From contig JACPPA010000016.1 of assembly GCA_016191285.1 (NCBI GenBank), forward strand, positions 248,001 through 312,000: 64,000 nt of DNA, written 5' to 3'. The position numbers and the translations under genes were made by a program. Of the stretch, positions 34,255 to 44,064 are shown piece by piece (the first letter of the stretch is position 1; each line of letters starts with the position of its first letter). Below the pieces are notes generated by a model. The model saw nothing but the letters and a program-made list of their open reading frames with translations, ran no database searches and was not told the DNA's origin. Source of the DNA: Gammaproteobacteria bacterium. Its GTDB lineage: Bacteria; Pseudomonadota; Gammaproteobacteria; Ga0077536.

Positions 34255-35622
34255 ATGCAACGCACCACCGCCGAATGGCAGGCCATCGACCGCCAGCATT
34301 ACTTGCATCCGTTTAGCGATCCCAAGGCGCTACATGAGTCTGGTACGCGCATCATCACGCGCGCCGAAGGCGTGTGGTTGTGGGATTCCGACGGCAATCG
34401 AATTCTCGATGGCATGGCCGGCCTGTGGTGCGTCAACGTCGGCTACGGCCGTCGCGAATTGGTGGAGGCCGCGACCGCGCAGATGACGGAACTCCCGTAC
34501 TACAACAATTTTTTCAAGACCGCGACGCCGCCGGTACTCGAACTGTCAGCGTTGCTCGCCGAAGTGACGCCGCCGCAGTTCAATCACGTCTATTTTTCGA
34601 ATTCTGGTTCCGAGGCGAATGACACCGTGGTGCGTTTGGTGCGCCGCTACTGGGATGTGCTGGGTGAGCCGCAACGCAAAATCGTTATCAGCCGCTGGCA
34701 GGGCTACCATGGCAGCACGATGGCGGGCGCCAGCTTGGGCGGCATGCCGGCGATGCACGCACAAGGCGATCTGCCGATCCCAGGCATCGTGCATATCGAT
34801 CCACCTTACTGGTATGGCCTTGGTGGCACGTTGAGCCCGGAAGAATTCGGACTCAACGCCGCGGGGTGGTTGGAACGCAAGATCCTAGAGCTCGGACCGG
34901 ATCGCGTCGCAGCGTTCATCGGCGAACCCATTCAAGGTGCGGGCGGGGTGATCATTCCGCCGGCGACCTACTGGCCTGAAATCGAGCGCATCTGCAAAAA
35001 ATACGCTGTGCTGCTGGTGTCGGATGAAGTCATCTGCGGCTTCGGCCGCACGGGGCGGTGGTTTGGTTGCGAGACCTTTGGCTTCGAGCCCGATCTGATG
35101 ACCATCGCGAAGGGCATGTCGTCGGGTTATCTCCCGATCGGTGGCGTCATGGTCGGCGACAAAATCGCCACCGTCATGATCGAGTCGGGCGGCGAATTCA
35201 ATCATGGCTATACGTATTCCGGGCACCCGACCTGCTGCGCGGTGGCGGAACGCAATATTCGAATACTGCGCGACGAAAAGATAATCGAAACCGTCGCGGC
35301 CGATGCGGGGCCGTACCTGCAAAATCGCTGGCGTGAGTTGGCCGACCATCCGTTGGTGGGTGAGGTGCGGGGAATCGGCCTTATCGGCGCGCTTGAATTA
35401 GTTAAAGATAAGCTGACTCGCGGGCGCTTTGCGCCACTGGGCGAGGTCGGCACGGTGTGCCGCGATTTTTGCTTTCAACAGGGGTTAATCATGCGGGCGG
35501 TCGGCGACACCATGATTATTGCACCGCCATTGATCATTACGCATGAGGAGATCGACGAACTCGCACTACGCGCGCGCCGCTGCTTGGATTTAACAGCCGC
35601 GGTGCTCGGCATCGCCAACTGA
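34255..35622 (+). CDS. spuC: Class III aminotransferase (putrescine:pyruvate aminotransferase, SpuC-like)
   Basis: The 455-residue PLP enzyme has LWDSDGNRILDGMAGLWCVN (about 41-60), the PLP phosphate-binding SNSGSEANDT, the aspartate in LLVSDEVICGFGRTGRWFG, and the lysine in TIAKGMSSGYLP. The sequence fits the SpuC/putrescine-pyruvate group, which converts putrescine to 4-aminobutanal using pyruvate. I chose the ATG at 34255, eight bases after the PuuA stop, because upstream starts overlap PuuA. Its location between PuuA and PotF supports polyamine use. Confidence 0.9.
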   Translation: MQRTTAEWQAIDRQHYLHPFSDPKALHESGTRIITRAEGVWLWDSDGNRILDGMAGLWCVNVGYGRRELVEAATAQMTELPYYNNFFKTATPPVLELSALLAEVTPPQFNHVYFSNSGSEANDTVVRLVRRYWDVLGEPQRKIVISRWQGYHGSTMAGASLGGMPAMHAQGDLPIPGIVHIDPPYWYGLGGTLSPEEFGLNAAGWLERKILELGPDRVAAFIGEPIQGAGGVIIPPATYWPEIERICKKYAVLLVSDEVICGFGRTGRWFGCETFGFEPDLMTIAKGMSSGYLPIGGVMVGDKIATVMIESGGEFNHGYTYSGHPTCCAVAERNIRILRDEKIIETVAADAGPYLQNRWRELADHPLVGEVRGIGLIGALELVKDKLTRGRFAPLGEVGTVCRDFCFQQGLIMRAVGDTMIIAPPLIITHEEIDELALRARRCLDLTAAVLGIAN

Positions 35623-35753
35623 CGTGCTAAATCATTATCGCAAAAACCGGTTGCGGCCCGTCCGTGGAATCGCGTAAGGTCAAACGCAGGGCCGAAGGCG
35701 CCGTCAAATAGCAACAGCTCGCACCCAATCGTTATCGCTTGAGGAGAATCCGC

Positions 35754-36977
35754 ATGGAATTATTCTTGTGTCGACGCGCGTTACTAGTCGGCTTCATCGT
35801 TGGACTCGCCGGTTGCGGCGGTGGCAATGGCGATCAGCAGGCGGCGACCGAAAAAGCTACTACCGAGGCGGCTAGTGCCAGCAATGCGCCAGCCGCCGCG
35901 AGCACCACGCCGGCGGCGACTCCTGCGCCCACCGCACCGGCGGCCAGCGACGGCGAGCAAGTCCTCAACATTTACAATTGGTCGGACTATATCGCCGAAG
36001 ACACCATCGCTAATTTCGAAAAGGAAACCGGCATTAAGGTCCGCTATGATGTTTTCGATTCGAACGAAGTCCTCGAAGCGAAATTACTCGCCGGCAACAC
36101 GGGCTACGACATCGTGGTGCCGTCGGCGAGCTTCGTTGCCCGTCAAATTCAAGCGGGAGTATTCCAAGCGCTCGATAAGAGCAAGCTGCCGAATTACAAA
36201 AATCTCGACCCCGACATCATGAAGGTGCTGGCCGGGTATGACCCCGATAATCAACACGTGCTGCCGTGGATGTGGGGGACTACCGGGATTGGCTATAACG
36301 TGAAGATGATCAAGGACCGCATGCCGGACGCCCCGCTCGGCAGCTGGGACATGATTTTCAAGCCCGAGATCGTCGCCAAATTTAAGGACTGCGGGGTCTC
36401 GACCCTGGATGCGCCGAGCGAAGTCTTTCCGACCGCTTTGCGCTATCTCGGGTTACCGACCGGTAGCCAGACCGAAGAGAACTTGAAAAAAGCCGAAACG
36501 CTGGTCATGGGACTGCGGCCATCGGTCAAGTATTTTCATTCCTCGCAATACATCAATGATCTCGCCAACGGCGAACTCTGTCTGGTGCTGGGCTGGAGTG
36601 GCGACATCATCCAGGCCCGCGCGCGCGCTGTCGAAGCGAAGAATGGCCACGACATTGCGTACTTCATTCCCAAGGAAGGCGCATTGCTGTGGGTGGATAC
36701 GATGGCGATCCCGAAGGATGCCAAACACACCGACAACGCCTACAAGTTCCTCGACTATGCCTTGCGCCCGGCAGTCATCGCCGCCGTGTCTAATTTCGTG
36801 CATTACGCGAACGGTAATGCAGCCGCGACACCGCTGGTTGATGAAGCCATTCGCACGGATGTGTCGGTGTATCCCACCGCGGAAACCAAGGCCAAGCTGT
36901 TCCCAAATGTGGTCAACACCCCCGAATATGATCGCCTCGTCACGCGAACCTGGACGCGCATTAAAACCAATCAATAA
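35754..36977 (+). CDS. potF: Polyamine ABC transporter substrate-binding lipoprotein (PotF/SpuD-like)
   Basis: The 407-residue protein has a lipobox (LAGCGG) near residue 18, a low-complexity Ala/Thr/Pro linker (about 25-60), then the PotF-like start VLNIYNWSDYIAEDTIANFE. The MWGTTGIGYN and PTALRYLGLP segments match putrescine binders. In an organism with an outer membrane the protein would be anchored in the periplasm, an unusual but known variant of the usual free PotF. GAGGAG precedes the ATG at 35754. It is the first gene of a PotFGHI unit. Confidence 0.9.
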   Translation: MELFLCRRALLVGFIVGLAGCGGGNGDQQAATEKATTEAASASNAPAAASTTPAATPAPTAPAASDGEQVLNIYNWSDYIAEDTIANFEKETGIKVRYDVFDSNEVLEAKLLAGNTGYDIVVPSASFVARQIQAGVFQALDKSKLPNYKNLDPDIMKVLAGYDPDNQHVLPWMWGTTGIGYNVKMIKDRMPDAPLGSWDMIFKPEIVAKFKDCGVSTLDAPSEVFPTALRYLGLPTGSQTEENLKKAETLVMGLRPSVKYFHSSQYINDLANGELCLVLGWSGDIIQARARAVEAKNGHDIAYFIPKEGALLWVDTMAIPKDAKHTDNAYKFLDYALRPAVIAAVSNFVHYANGNAAATPLVDEAIRTDVSVYPTAETKAKLFPNVVNTPEYDRLVTRTWTRIKTNQ

Positions 36978-37019
36978 CGCGCGACTTTAACGCTACCGAC
37001 TACGGGGGGGAGGGGGCTG

Positions 37020-38165
37020 ATGACCGAAGGTAAGCATCCCGAGGCGCCGGTGTCCGAGCCGTGGAAGGATCCGCACGCCACGCCCTATATCCGCATACAA
37101 AATGTCACTAAAAAATTCGGTGACTTCACCGCGGTCAACAATGTTTCGCTGAATATCTATCAGCAGGAGCTATTTTGTTTACTCGGCGGGTCGGGGTGCG
37201 GCAAGAGCACCTTGCTCCGAATGCTGGCCGGCTTTGAAGAACCCGATGGCGGTCAGCTCTTTATCGACGGCCAAGACATGGCCGGGATCCCGCCGTATCA
37301 ACGGCCGGTCAACATGATGTTTCAATCCTATGCGTTGTTTCCGCACATGACGGTGCAAGACAACGTGGCATTTGGCTTGAAGCAAGATAACACGCCAAAA
37401 AGCGAACTCTGGGAGCGCGTTAAAGCCATGTTGGAGATGGTGAAGCTGGGATCGTTCGCGAGCCGTAAGCCGCACCAGCTTTCGGGCGGGCAACGCCAGC
37501 GCGTGGCGCTGGCGCGTTCACTGATCAAGCAGCCGAAGCTCTTGCTGCTCGATGAACCGCTGGGCGCGTTGGACAAGAAGCTGCGTGAATCGACGCAATT
37601 TGAATTGATGAACATTCAAGAGAAGCTCGGCGTGACCTTCGTGGTGGTGACTCACGATCAAGAAGAAGCGATGACGCTGTCGACGCGCATCGGCGTCATG
37701 AATGCGGGGCAAATCGTGCAAGTTGGCACTCCGACCGAGATCTACGAATTCCCCACCAGCCGTTTCGTCGCCGATTTCATTGGCTCGGTCAATATGTTTC
37801 AGGGACGAATCGTCGATGAAGATAACGATTACGTGCGAATCAGTTCAGATGAAGCGGGTTGCACGATCTTTATCAATCACGGCGTGGCGGCCCCGCCCAG
37901 TGCCGCGCTCGCGGTGGCCTTACGTCCCGAAAAAATCGTGATCTCGCGCGAGGCGCCGGCCGACACGACGGAGAACTGCACCCACGGCGTGGTTGAAGGC
38001 ATCGCCTACATGGGCGATGTGTCGGTGTACAACGTACGCCTGCACACCGGTAAGCTCGCGAAAGTGACACAACCGAATTTAGTGCGCCATGCCGATACGA
38101 TTAACTGGGATGACCACGTGTATTTACATTGGCATGCGGCGAGCGGGATCGTGCTGACTGTATGA
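37020..38165 (+). CDS. potG: Polyamine ABC transporter ATP-binding protein (PotG-like)
   Basis: The 381-residue ATPase has Walker A GGSGCGKSTLL (about 59-69), the signature LSGGQRQRVALARSL (about 155-169), Walker B LLLLDEPLGALD and the TOBE domain from about 300. It powers uptake with PotH and PotI. A G-rich stretch (GGGGGGGAGGGGG) precedes the ATG. Its stop codon overlaps the PotH start (ATGA). Confidence 0.93.
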   Translation: MTEGKHPEAPVSEPWKDPHATPYIRIQNVTKKFGDFTAVNNVSLNIYQQELFCLLGGSGCGKSTLLRMLAGFEEPDGGQLFIDGQDMAGIPPYQRPVNMMFQSYALFPHMTVQDNVAFGLKQDNTPKSELWERVKAMLEMVKLGSFASRKPHQLSGGQRQRVALARSLIKQPKLLLLDEPLGALDKKLRESTQFELMNIQEKLGVTFVVVTHDQEEAMTLSTRIGVMNAGQIVQVGTPTEIYEFPTSRFVADFIGSVNMFQGRIVDEDNDYVRISSDEAGCTIFINHGVAAPPSAALAVALRPEKIVISREAPADTTENCTHGVVEGIAYMGDVSVYNVRLHTGKLAKVTQPNLVRHADTINWDDHVYLHWHAASGIVLTV

Positions 38166-39160
38166 GTCGCGTCGGCTATCTACCGCTCGGCGACCGGCTC
38201 GCGATGTCCGCCGAACCACTGGTGCGGACTTTGGTGAATATTCCGCCCATTCGGCTGCTACTTAATTTCCTGGGGAGATTCGCGCCCGGCGGTCGCGGTC
38301 TTGTGATTTTAGTTCCCTACGCGTGGCTCGCGTTTTTCTTTTTGATCCCGTTCGTGATCGTGCTCAAGATTTCGGTGGCGGATCAGATCATCGCGCAGCC
38401 GCCGTACAGCGCCCTTTATGAGATAACCGAAAAGGGTTATCTCATGATCAAATTGAACTTAAGCAATTATAAATTTTTGCTCGACGATGCGCTGTATTGG
38501 AAGGCGTATCTGAATTCGGTCAAGATTGCTTTCTTCTCCGCGCTCATGTGCCTCATCATTGGTTACCCGATGGCCTATGGTATGGCGCGCGCGCAGCCCG
38601 CGTGGCGCAATGTGTTGTTGATGCTCGTGGTATTACCGTTCTGGACGTCGTTTTTGTTACGGGTGTACGCATGGATCGGACTGCTGAACAACAACGGCAT
38701 CATCAACAATATCTTGCTCGGCTTAGGATTAATCGATCGTCCGATAGTGATGATGAAAACCGATTTCGCCGTATATGTCGGCATTGTGTATTCGTATCTG
38801 CCGTTCATGATTTTGCCGCTTTACACCGCGCTCGAAAAAATGGATATGACCTTGCTCGAGGCGGCAGCCGATTTAGGGTGCCGGCCGTTCAAGGCCTTCG
38901 TGACGATCACCGTGCCGCTGTCACTGCCCGGCATCATCGCCGGATTTTCATTGGTCTTTATTCCGGCGTTGGGCGAATTCGTTATCCCGGATCTTCTGGG
39001 CGGGACCGATACCTTGATGATCGGTCACGTGCTGTGGGATGAGTTCTTCTCGAATCGCGCGTGGCCGGTGGCGTCCGCGGTCGCGATCGCCATGTTGTCC
39101 TTGGTGCTAGTTATCATGTTCGTGCAAAACCGCCTACAACGCCGCGCGGAGGCCGCGTAA
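38162..39160 (+). CDS. potH: Polyamine ABC transporter permease (PotH-like)
   Basis: The 332-residue permease has about six hydrophobic segments and the EAA loop (EAAADLGCRPFKAFVTITVP, about 237-256) that contacts the ATPase. A 40-residue N-terminal extension precedes TM1. I chose the ATG at 38162, which overlaps the PotG stop, over the upstream TTG. The next gene starts at its stop codon (TAATG). Confidence 0.92.
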   Translation: MSRVGYLPLGDRLAMSAEPLVRTLVNIPPIRLLLNFLGRFAPGGRGLVILVPYAWLAFFFLIPFVIVLKISVADQIIAQPPYSALYEITEKGYLMIKLNLSNYKFLLDDALYWKAYLNSVKIAFFSALMCLIIGYPMAYGMARAQPAWRNVLLMLVVLPFWTSFLLRVYAWIGLLNNNGIINNILLGLGLIDRPIVMMKTDFAVYVGIVYSYLPFMILPLYTALEKMDMTLLEAAADLGCRPFKAFVTITVPLSLPGIIAGFSLVFIPALGEFVIPDLLGGTDTLMIGHVLWDEFFSNRAWPVASAVAIAMLSLVLVIMFVQNRLQRRAEAA

Positions 39161-40005
39161 TGGGCGGCGCCAATCGCTCACCCTTTGTCACGGGATGGAT
39201 GTGGGCCGGTTTCGCGTTCTTATACATTCCGATCCTCTCGCTCGTTATTTTCTCGTTTAATTCGAACAAGCTCGTGACGGTGTGGGCCGGCTTTTCCACC
39301 AAATGGTATGTCGCGCTGATGCAGAACCGGCAGATCTTGGACGCGGCCTGGTTGAGTTTGAAAGTCGGGCTTGCGAACGCGACGATTGCGGTCATTTTGG
39401 GCACGCTGGTGGCGCTGTGTCTCGCACGGTTTGGACCCTTTCGCGGACGCGCCCTGTTATCGGGTCTGGCCACCGCGCCACTGGTCATGCCGGAAGTGAT
39501 CACCGGGCTATCGTTACTTTTATTGTTTGTCGCGATGGAGCAAGCGCTAGGCTGGCCGGCGGGTCGCGGCGTGCTCACCATCATCATCGCGCATGCGACG
39601 TTCTCGATGGCGTATGTCGCGGTGGTGGTGCAATCGCGACTAACGGGGATGGATCCGTCGATCGAAGAAGCGGCGATGGATCTAGGCGCGAAACCGGCCA
39701 AGGTATTTTTTGTGATCACCCTGCCGATCATCGCGCCGGCCTTGGTCTCGGGCTGGTTGCTCGCGTTTACCTTGTCGCTTGATGATCTAGTCATCGCTAG
39801 CTTTGTGTCCGGACCTGGGGCCAGCACGCTACCGATGGTGATCTATTCCAAGGTGCGTCTCGGATTGTCGCCCGAGATCAATGCGCTGGCGACATTACTA
39901 GTCGTGATTGTCGCGCTCGGCGTCATCACGGCGGGGATTTTGATGGCGCACCAAGAGCGTGTCCGGCAGCGCGACATCCAGCTCGCGATCGCCGGCAATA
40001 AATAG
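39160..40005 (+). CDS. potI: Polyamine ABC transporter permease (PotI-like)
   Basis: The 281-residue permease has six hydrophobic segments and an EAA loop (EEAAMDLGAKPAKVFFVITL, about 168-187). It pairs with PotH to form the channel. The ATG overlaps the PotH stop by one base, so translation is coupled. The next gene, a cNMP-domain protein, is convergent and ends seven bases away. Confidence 0.92.
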   Translation: MGGANRSPFVTGWMWAGFAFLYIPILSLVIFSFNSNKLVTVWAGFSTKWYVALMQNRQILDAAWLSLKVGLANATIAVILGTLVALCLARFGPFRGRALLSGLATAPLVMPEVITGLSLLLLFVAMEQALGWPAGRGVLTIIIAHATFSMAYVAVVVQSRLTGMDPSIEEAAMDLGAKPAKVFFVITLPIIAPALVSGWLLAFTLSLDDLVIASFVSGPGASTLPMVIYSKVRLGLSPEINALATLLVVIVALGVITAGILMAHQERVRQRDIQLAIAGNK

Positions 40006-40012
40006 CGCGCGT

Positions 40013-41164
40013 CTATTCCGGCGCGGCCGTATTCTCGTCCGGGATCATGCCTTCCAAATCGTTCAATTGCCGGGTCACGTTCAAACCGATCTGCGCGAGT
40101 TCGTTATGCACCTGCTCGGCTAGCCGTAACTTGTCCTCGAGCTGACGCCGCGCTTGATAGATGGCCGCTTTCTGGCGCGTGACGGTATTGGTTAGCGTGA
40201 TCAAATGGCCGTAGCGTTCACGCAGTTTCCGTTCTTTCGCGAGGTACGCTTCGTGATAGCGGTCGCGAATCGTTTCCACCTTACCGCGCAATTGCTGTTC
40301 CGCAAGTTTCTGTAGACGTTTAACGTGCACCTGTAATTGTGCTTGAGCGCGTCTGCGTTCCTCGCTGCGCACCACGTCGACATAGCGACGAAAACGTCCT
40401 TCCAACTCACGCGTGAAGCGACTGATTTCGTCGTTGATTTCATCGTGCGAGGGCAGCGTCGGCGGCGGCGCGGCTTCGACCGCAGGGGGTACGCTTGGTG
40501 TCAGTTCGGACACAATCGAGTCCAAGCGCACGCCAAGTGTATTTTCACCAAACTTAACCTCATCGCGCGGTGGCGTCCCGCCGGCGGTCTCCGCGGCGAG
40601 TCCTTTGCGATCAGCATGCAGAGCGTCTACGAGCTGGGCCAGCTGCTCGCCGGAATAAGTGTGCGCATACAGCTCGCGCGGCACGTCGTCTTCTCTGCTG
40701 TCTTCCGGCGCCGCCGGCGTGGCGGTCCGTCCGCTCAATCGCGCATGCGGAATGCGGAAAATTCGCGATGGAATCAAAACGGTGACGGTGTGACTTTTGG
40801 TCCCTGCATCATCCAACGGCAGCAGCGCCGCTTCCTGGTAGGCGTATAAAGTATGCGCGGGTGCGCCTTCTCCCAGAATCGACACGGCGCCTTCGAGCAG
40901 ATAATGAATCCGATCGTCTTGATCGCCCACCGCAAAGACGTGTTGTCCGCCATCGAGGCGGAGGACCTCGCCGGCGGCGATCAACGCCTGCTGTTCTTCA
41001 TGCTGGAGCTGATTGAACGGCACGCGTTCACGGATCCGCCGGGCATCGATCAAGTCGTTAACGTCGGCGGTGCTTGATCCCACTAGGTTATTCACGGTGC
41101 GCTCCAATACGGCTTTTTCGCGCGACCGGCGCGCTTGGTCGAGGGCATCTTTAATTCGTTCCAT
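40013..41164 (-). CDS. cNMP-binding-domain protein with long C-terminal coiled coil
   Basis: The 383-residue protein has a cyclic-nucleotide-binding-like beta roll at about 45-145 (LIAAGEVLRLDGGQHVFAVG, YLLEGAVSILGEG), an acidic/Pro-rich linker (about 155-240), and a charged helical region (about 245-370, with many RxxE and KxxE pairs) likely to form a coiled coil. The usual phosphate-binding cassette (FGE..RxA) is not evident and no DNA-binding domain exists. It resembles in layout the cNMP-rhodanese protein at 22685-24202. It lies between the Pot importer and agmatine deiminase genes, and a link to polyamines is a guess. Confidence 0.72.
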   Translation of the reverse strand: MERIKDALDQARRSREKAVLERTVNNLVGSSTADVNDLIDARRIRERVPFNQLQHEEQQALIAAGEVLRLDGGQHVFAVGDQDDRIHYLLEGAVSILGEGAPAHTLYAYQEAALLPLDDAGTKSHTVTVLIPSRIFRIPHARLSGRTATPAAPEDSREDDVPRELYAHTYSGEQLAQLVDALHADRKGLAAETAGGTPPRDEVKFGENTLGVRLDSIVSELTPSVPPAVEAAPPPTLPSHDEINDEISRFTRELEGRFRRYVDVVRSEERRRAQAQLQVHVKRLQKLAEQQLRGKVETIRDRYHEAYLAKERKLRERYGHLITLTNTVTRQKAAIYQARRQLEDKLRLAEQVHNELAQIGLNVTRQLNDLEGMIPDENTAAPE

Positions 41165-41215
41165 AGGTCACGCTGCTAGGGGCCATTACGAAATCTAATA
41201 ACCGAGTCACGGTTC

Positions 41216-42319
41216 TCAGGCGCGCTTCGCTGGCTGCTGCTGCGTAATGCAGTGCACGTTGCCACCACCCAGCAGGATCTCTCGGCTGGAAACCAGGTGA
41301 ACTTTACGGCCGGGAAACTGTTCTTCCAAGATCGCGACCGCACGGGCATCGTGCGGGTCGTTAAACTGCGGCACGATCACGCCGCCATTGACCAACAAAA
41401 AATTGATATAGGACGCCGCCAACCGGGTCCCGGCGGTGCGCGGCTGGGCGCCCTCGGCGCGTTCGATTCCATTGCTCTCAGCCGCCGTCATTGACAGGGG
41501 CGTCTGCGGCACCGGGATTTCGACTACTTCCAAGACGCGCCCGCGCGCATCGCGCGCCGCCTTAAGCCGGGCGCGCGCGTCCGCCGAGATCCGGTATTGG
41601 GGGTCGGCCGGGTTGGTGCAGGTGGCTAAAGCGACCACGCCTGGCCGCAAAAAACAGCACAGATTGTCGACATGCCCATCGGTCTCGTCGTTATAGATCC
41701 CTTCACTCAACCACACCACCGTCTCGACACCAAGGTATTCACACAGGGCATTTTCGAGTTCAATACGGGTTAGGTCCGGATTGCGATTGGGATTGAGCAA
41801 GCATTGTTCGGTGGTCAGGCAGGTCCCTTCGCCATCCACATGAATCGCCCCGCCTTCCATGACGAAGGGCGCGCGGTATCGCGCGACACCTTCGATCTCG
41901 GCAATCTTGCTCGCGACTTGATCGTCCGCGTCCCACGGCGAATAAAGTCCGCCGCGGTGACCGCCCCAGGCATTGAATGCCCAGTCGACGGCGCGAACCT
42001 CGTGCCTGGCGTCGCGGACGAAGGTCGGCCCAATATCGCGCATCCAGGCATCGTTGGTCGTTATCTCGACCACGCGTACGGCGCTACTCAGCATGCGCCG
42101 CGCAAGAGCAAACTGCTGGTAAGAAACGCAGACCGTTACCGCTTCGTGCTCGGCCACGAGGTTGGCCACCGTGGCGAAGGCGATCTGCGCTGGCTTGGAG
42201 TTCAGGCGCCAGGTATCGGGGCGTTCCGGCCATGCCATCCAGCAGGCGGCCTGCGGCGCCCATTCCGCCGGCATCGCGAAGCCGTCGGCGCGCGGCGTGG
42301 TAGATAACGGTACTGCCAT
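41216..42319 (-). CDS. aguA: Agmatine deiminase
   Basis: The 367-residue protein is a guanidine-group-modifying enzyme that converts agmatine to N-carbamoylputrescine and ammonia. It has MPAEWAPQAACWMAWPERPD near the N-terminus, NDAWMRDIGPTFV with the substrate-binding Asp, EGGAIHVDGEGT, and the C-terminal GGGNVHCITQQ that carries the catalytic Cys. I chose the ATG at 42319 over the TTG nine bases upstream. It pairs functionally with the AguB-like amidase at 44626-45483. Confidence 0.93.
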   Translation of the reverse strand: MAVPLSTTPRADGFAMPAEWAPQAACWMAWPERPDTWRLNSKPAQIAFATVANLVAEHEAVTVCVSYQQFALARRMLSSAVRVVEITTNDAWMRDIGPTFVRDARHEVRAVDWAFNAWGGHRGGLYSPWDADDQVASKIAEIEGVARYRAPFVMEGGAIHVDGEGTCLTTEQCLLNPNRNPDLTRIELENALCEYLGVETVVWLSEGIYNDETDGHVDNLCCFLRPGVVALATCTNPADPQYRISADARARLKAARDARGRVLEVVEIPVPQTPLSMTAAESNGIERAEGAQPRTAGTRLAASYINFLLVNGGVIVPQFNDPHDARAVAILEEQFPGRKVHLVSSREILLGGGNVHCITQQQPAKRA

Positions 42320-42513
42320 GGGGAGCAACCCAGCGTCATTCTTATAATCCCGTCACGCTACCACACCGCCCCCGAACGGCCCAAGCCTGCGGCGACCTTG
42401 AACGTAAAATTTTGCGGCCTGCACAGCAAGTGGGATTAGTGTGCTGTCTTGCGATGAACCTGCATAATTCGCCTGCTGCCGGCGGCGCAACCCCGTGTTA
42501 GGCGAAAGCCGCA

Positions 42514-42576
42514 TTGTGGGAGCCGCTTTAGCGGCGAATATTTATTGAACAATTCGCGGCTAAAGTCGCGCCCACG
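42514..42576. repeat. REP-like inverted pair, copy 7
   Basis: TTGTGGGAGCCGCTTTAGCG and the inverted AATTCGCGGCTAAAGTCGCG form the element in the gap between divergent agmatine deiminase and PuuA-like genes. Confidence 0.6.
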
Positions 42577-42630
42577 GCAGCTAAACATCGATTTACCGAT
42601 GATTATTCCGTCAAAGCACAAGGTGATCTG

Positions 42631-43989
42631 ATGCAAACACGCGGTACGCTCGAGGAAGCAACGGAGTTCCTCGCCAGGCACCCGGATATCCGGCATATCC
42701 AGATCATGCTCACCGATAACAACGGCGTGCTGCGAGGAAAATCGATCAGACCATCAGAACTCACCGCTGTCTATGCGCGTGGCCGACCGCTGCCCAGTTC
42801 GATCGCTGCGCTGACCTTGAACGGCGAAGACGCCGACGAAACCGGTCTCCTGTGGGAAGTGGGAGACATGGATTGTTTGGTGTTTCCGGTCGCCGGCACC
42901 TTGGTGCGTTGCCCGTGGCTTAACACGCCGACCGCGCAAGTGTTGGTCATGCTCGATGCCGAACTCGGCCTCCCCGCCGCCATGGCGGATCCGCGCCTGG
43001 CCACCGCGCGCGTCGTCAATAAATTGATCGCGGACGGATTCCATCCGGTGATGGCCGCTGAACTCGAGTTTTATCTCATGGATGGCGCAAGCGTGCATGA
43101 AAGACCGCCGCGCCCCGTGATCCCGCGCGGCAAACATCCGCATGTCTACAGCATCGAAGAGGTCGAAGCGCTCGAAGGTTTTTTCGATGATCTCTATCGT
43201 TGTTGTGACGTGCAAGGATTGCCCGCCGAAACGGCTATCTCGGAATTCGGACCCGGACAACTGGAAATTACGCTGACCCATCGTGCGGACTGCATGCGCG
43301 CGTTGGATGAAGCGATTATGTATCGTCGGCTCGTCAAGGGCGTGGCGGCGAAGCATGGACTGCTCGCCTGTTTCATGGCTAAACCTTTTGCTAATTATTC
43401 CGGCTCCGGCATGCACCTGCATTTAAGTCTGACCGATAAGCATGGCGACAATGTGTTTGCCGCGGACGATCCGGCCGGGACGCCGCTGCTGCGTCACGTG
43501 ATCGCGGGCATGGCTAAAACCGCCGCCGATGGCATGGCGATGTTCGCGCCGCACGCGAATTCATATCGTCGTTTCACCACCAATAGCTACGCGCCGGTCG
43601 CGCCAACCTGGGGTGTCAACAACCGGACGGTATCACTACGCGTGCCCACCGGCCCCGCGTCGACGCGACATATCGAACACCGCATCGCGGGCGCCGATGC
43701 GAATGCCTATCTCACCGCCGCCACGGTGTTGGCGGGCGCGCATCACGGACTGAAATATCACCTCGATCCCGGCGCACCCACCACCGGCGATGGCTATCAC
43801 ACCAGCGCACCGCCGCTACCGCGCCAATGGCTGGCCGCGATCGAACAATGCGGTCACTCGCCCTTCATGCGCGAATATTTCAGCGATCGTTTTATCGAAA
43901 TTTACACCGCCGTCAAGCGGACCGAATACAAGCGCTTCATGAGCGAAGTGACCGCGCAGGATTACGATTGGTATTTGCAGATGGTGTGA
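42631..43989 (+). CDS. Second glutamine-synthetase-family ligase (PuuA-like)
   Basis: The 452-residue protein has the same catalytic layout as the ligase at 32882-34246: MLTDNNGVLRGKSIRPSEL (about 26-44), AAELEFYLMDGAS (about 143-155), EFGPGQLEITL, and SGSGMHLHLSL. It would form an amide between glutamate and an amine, most likely putrescine or another polyamine. The proteins diverge enough to have different substrates. It stands between divergent AguA and a SnoaL-like gene. Confidence 0.86.
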   Translation: MQTRGTLEEATEFLARHPDIRHIQIMLTDNNGVLRGKSIRPSELTAVYARGRPLPSSIAALTLNGEDADETGLLWEVGDMDCLVFPVAGTLVRCPWLNTPTAQVLVMLDAELGLPAAMADPRLATARVVNKLIADGFHPVMAAELEFYLMDGASVHERPPRPVIPRGKHPHVYSIEEVEALEGFFDDLYRCCDVQGLPAETAISEFGPGQLEITLTHRADCMRALDEAIMYRRLVKGVAAKHGLLACFMAKPFANYSGSGMHLHLSLTDKHGDNVFAADDPAGTPLLRHVIAGMAKTAADGMAMFAPHANSYRRFTTNSYAPVAPTWGVNNRTVSLRVPTGPASTRHIEHRIAGADANAYLTAATVLAGAHHGLKYHLDPGAPTTGDGYHTSAPPLPRQWLAAIEQCGHSPFMREYFSDRFIEIYTAVKRTEYKRFMSEVTAQDYDWYLQMV

Positions 43990-44064
43990 GCGTATGCCGC
44001 CGCGCGGGCATACCAGCACGCAGTCTTGATAACCAGACGAGCGAATCACAACAGGAGGACAGTC

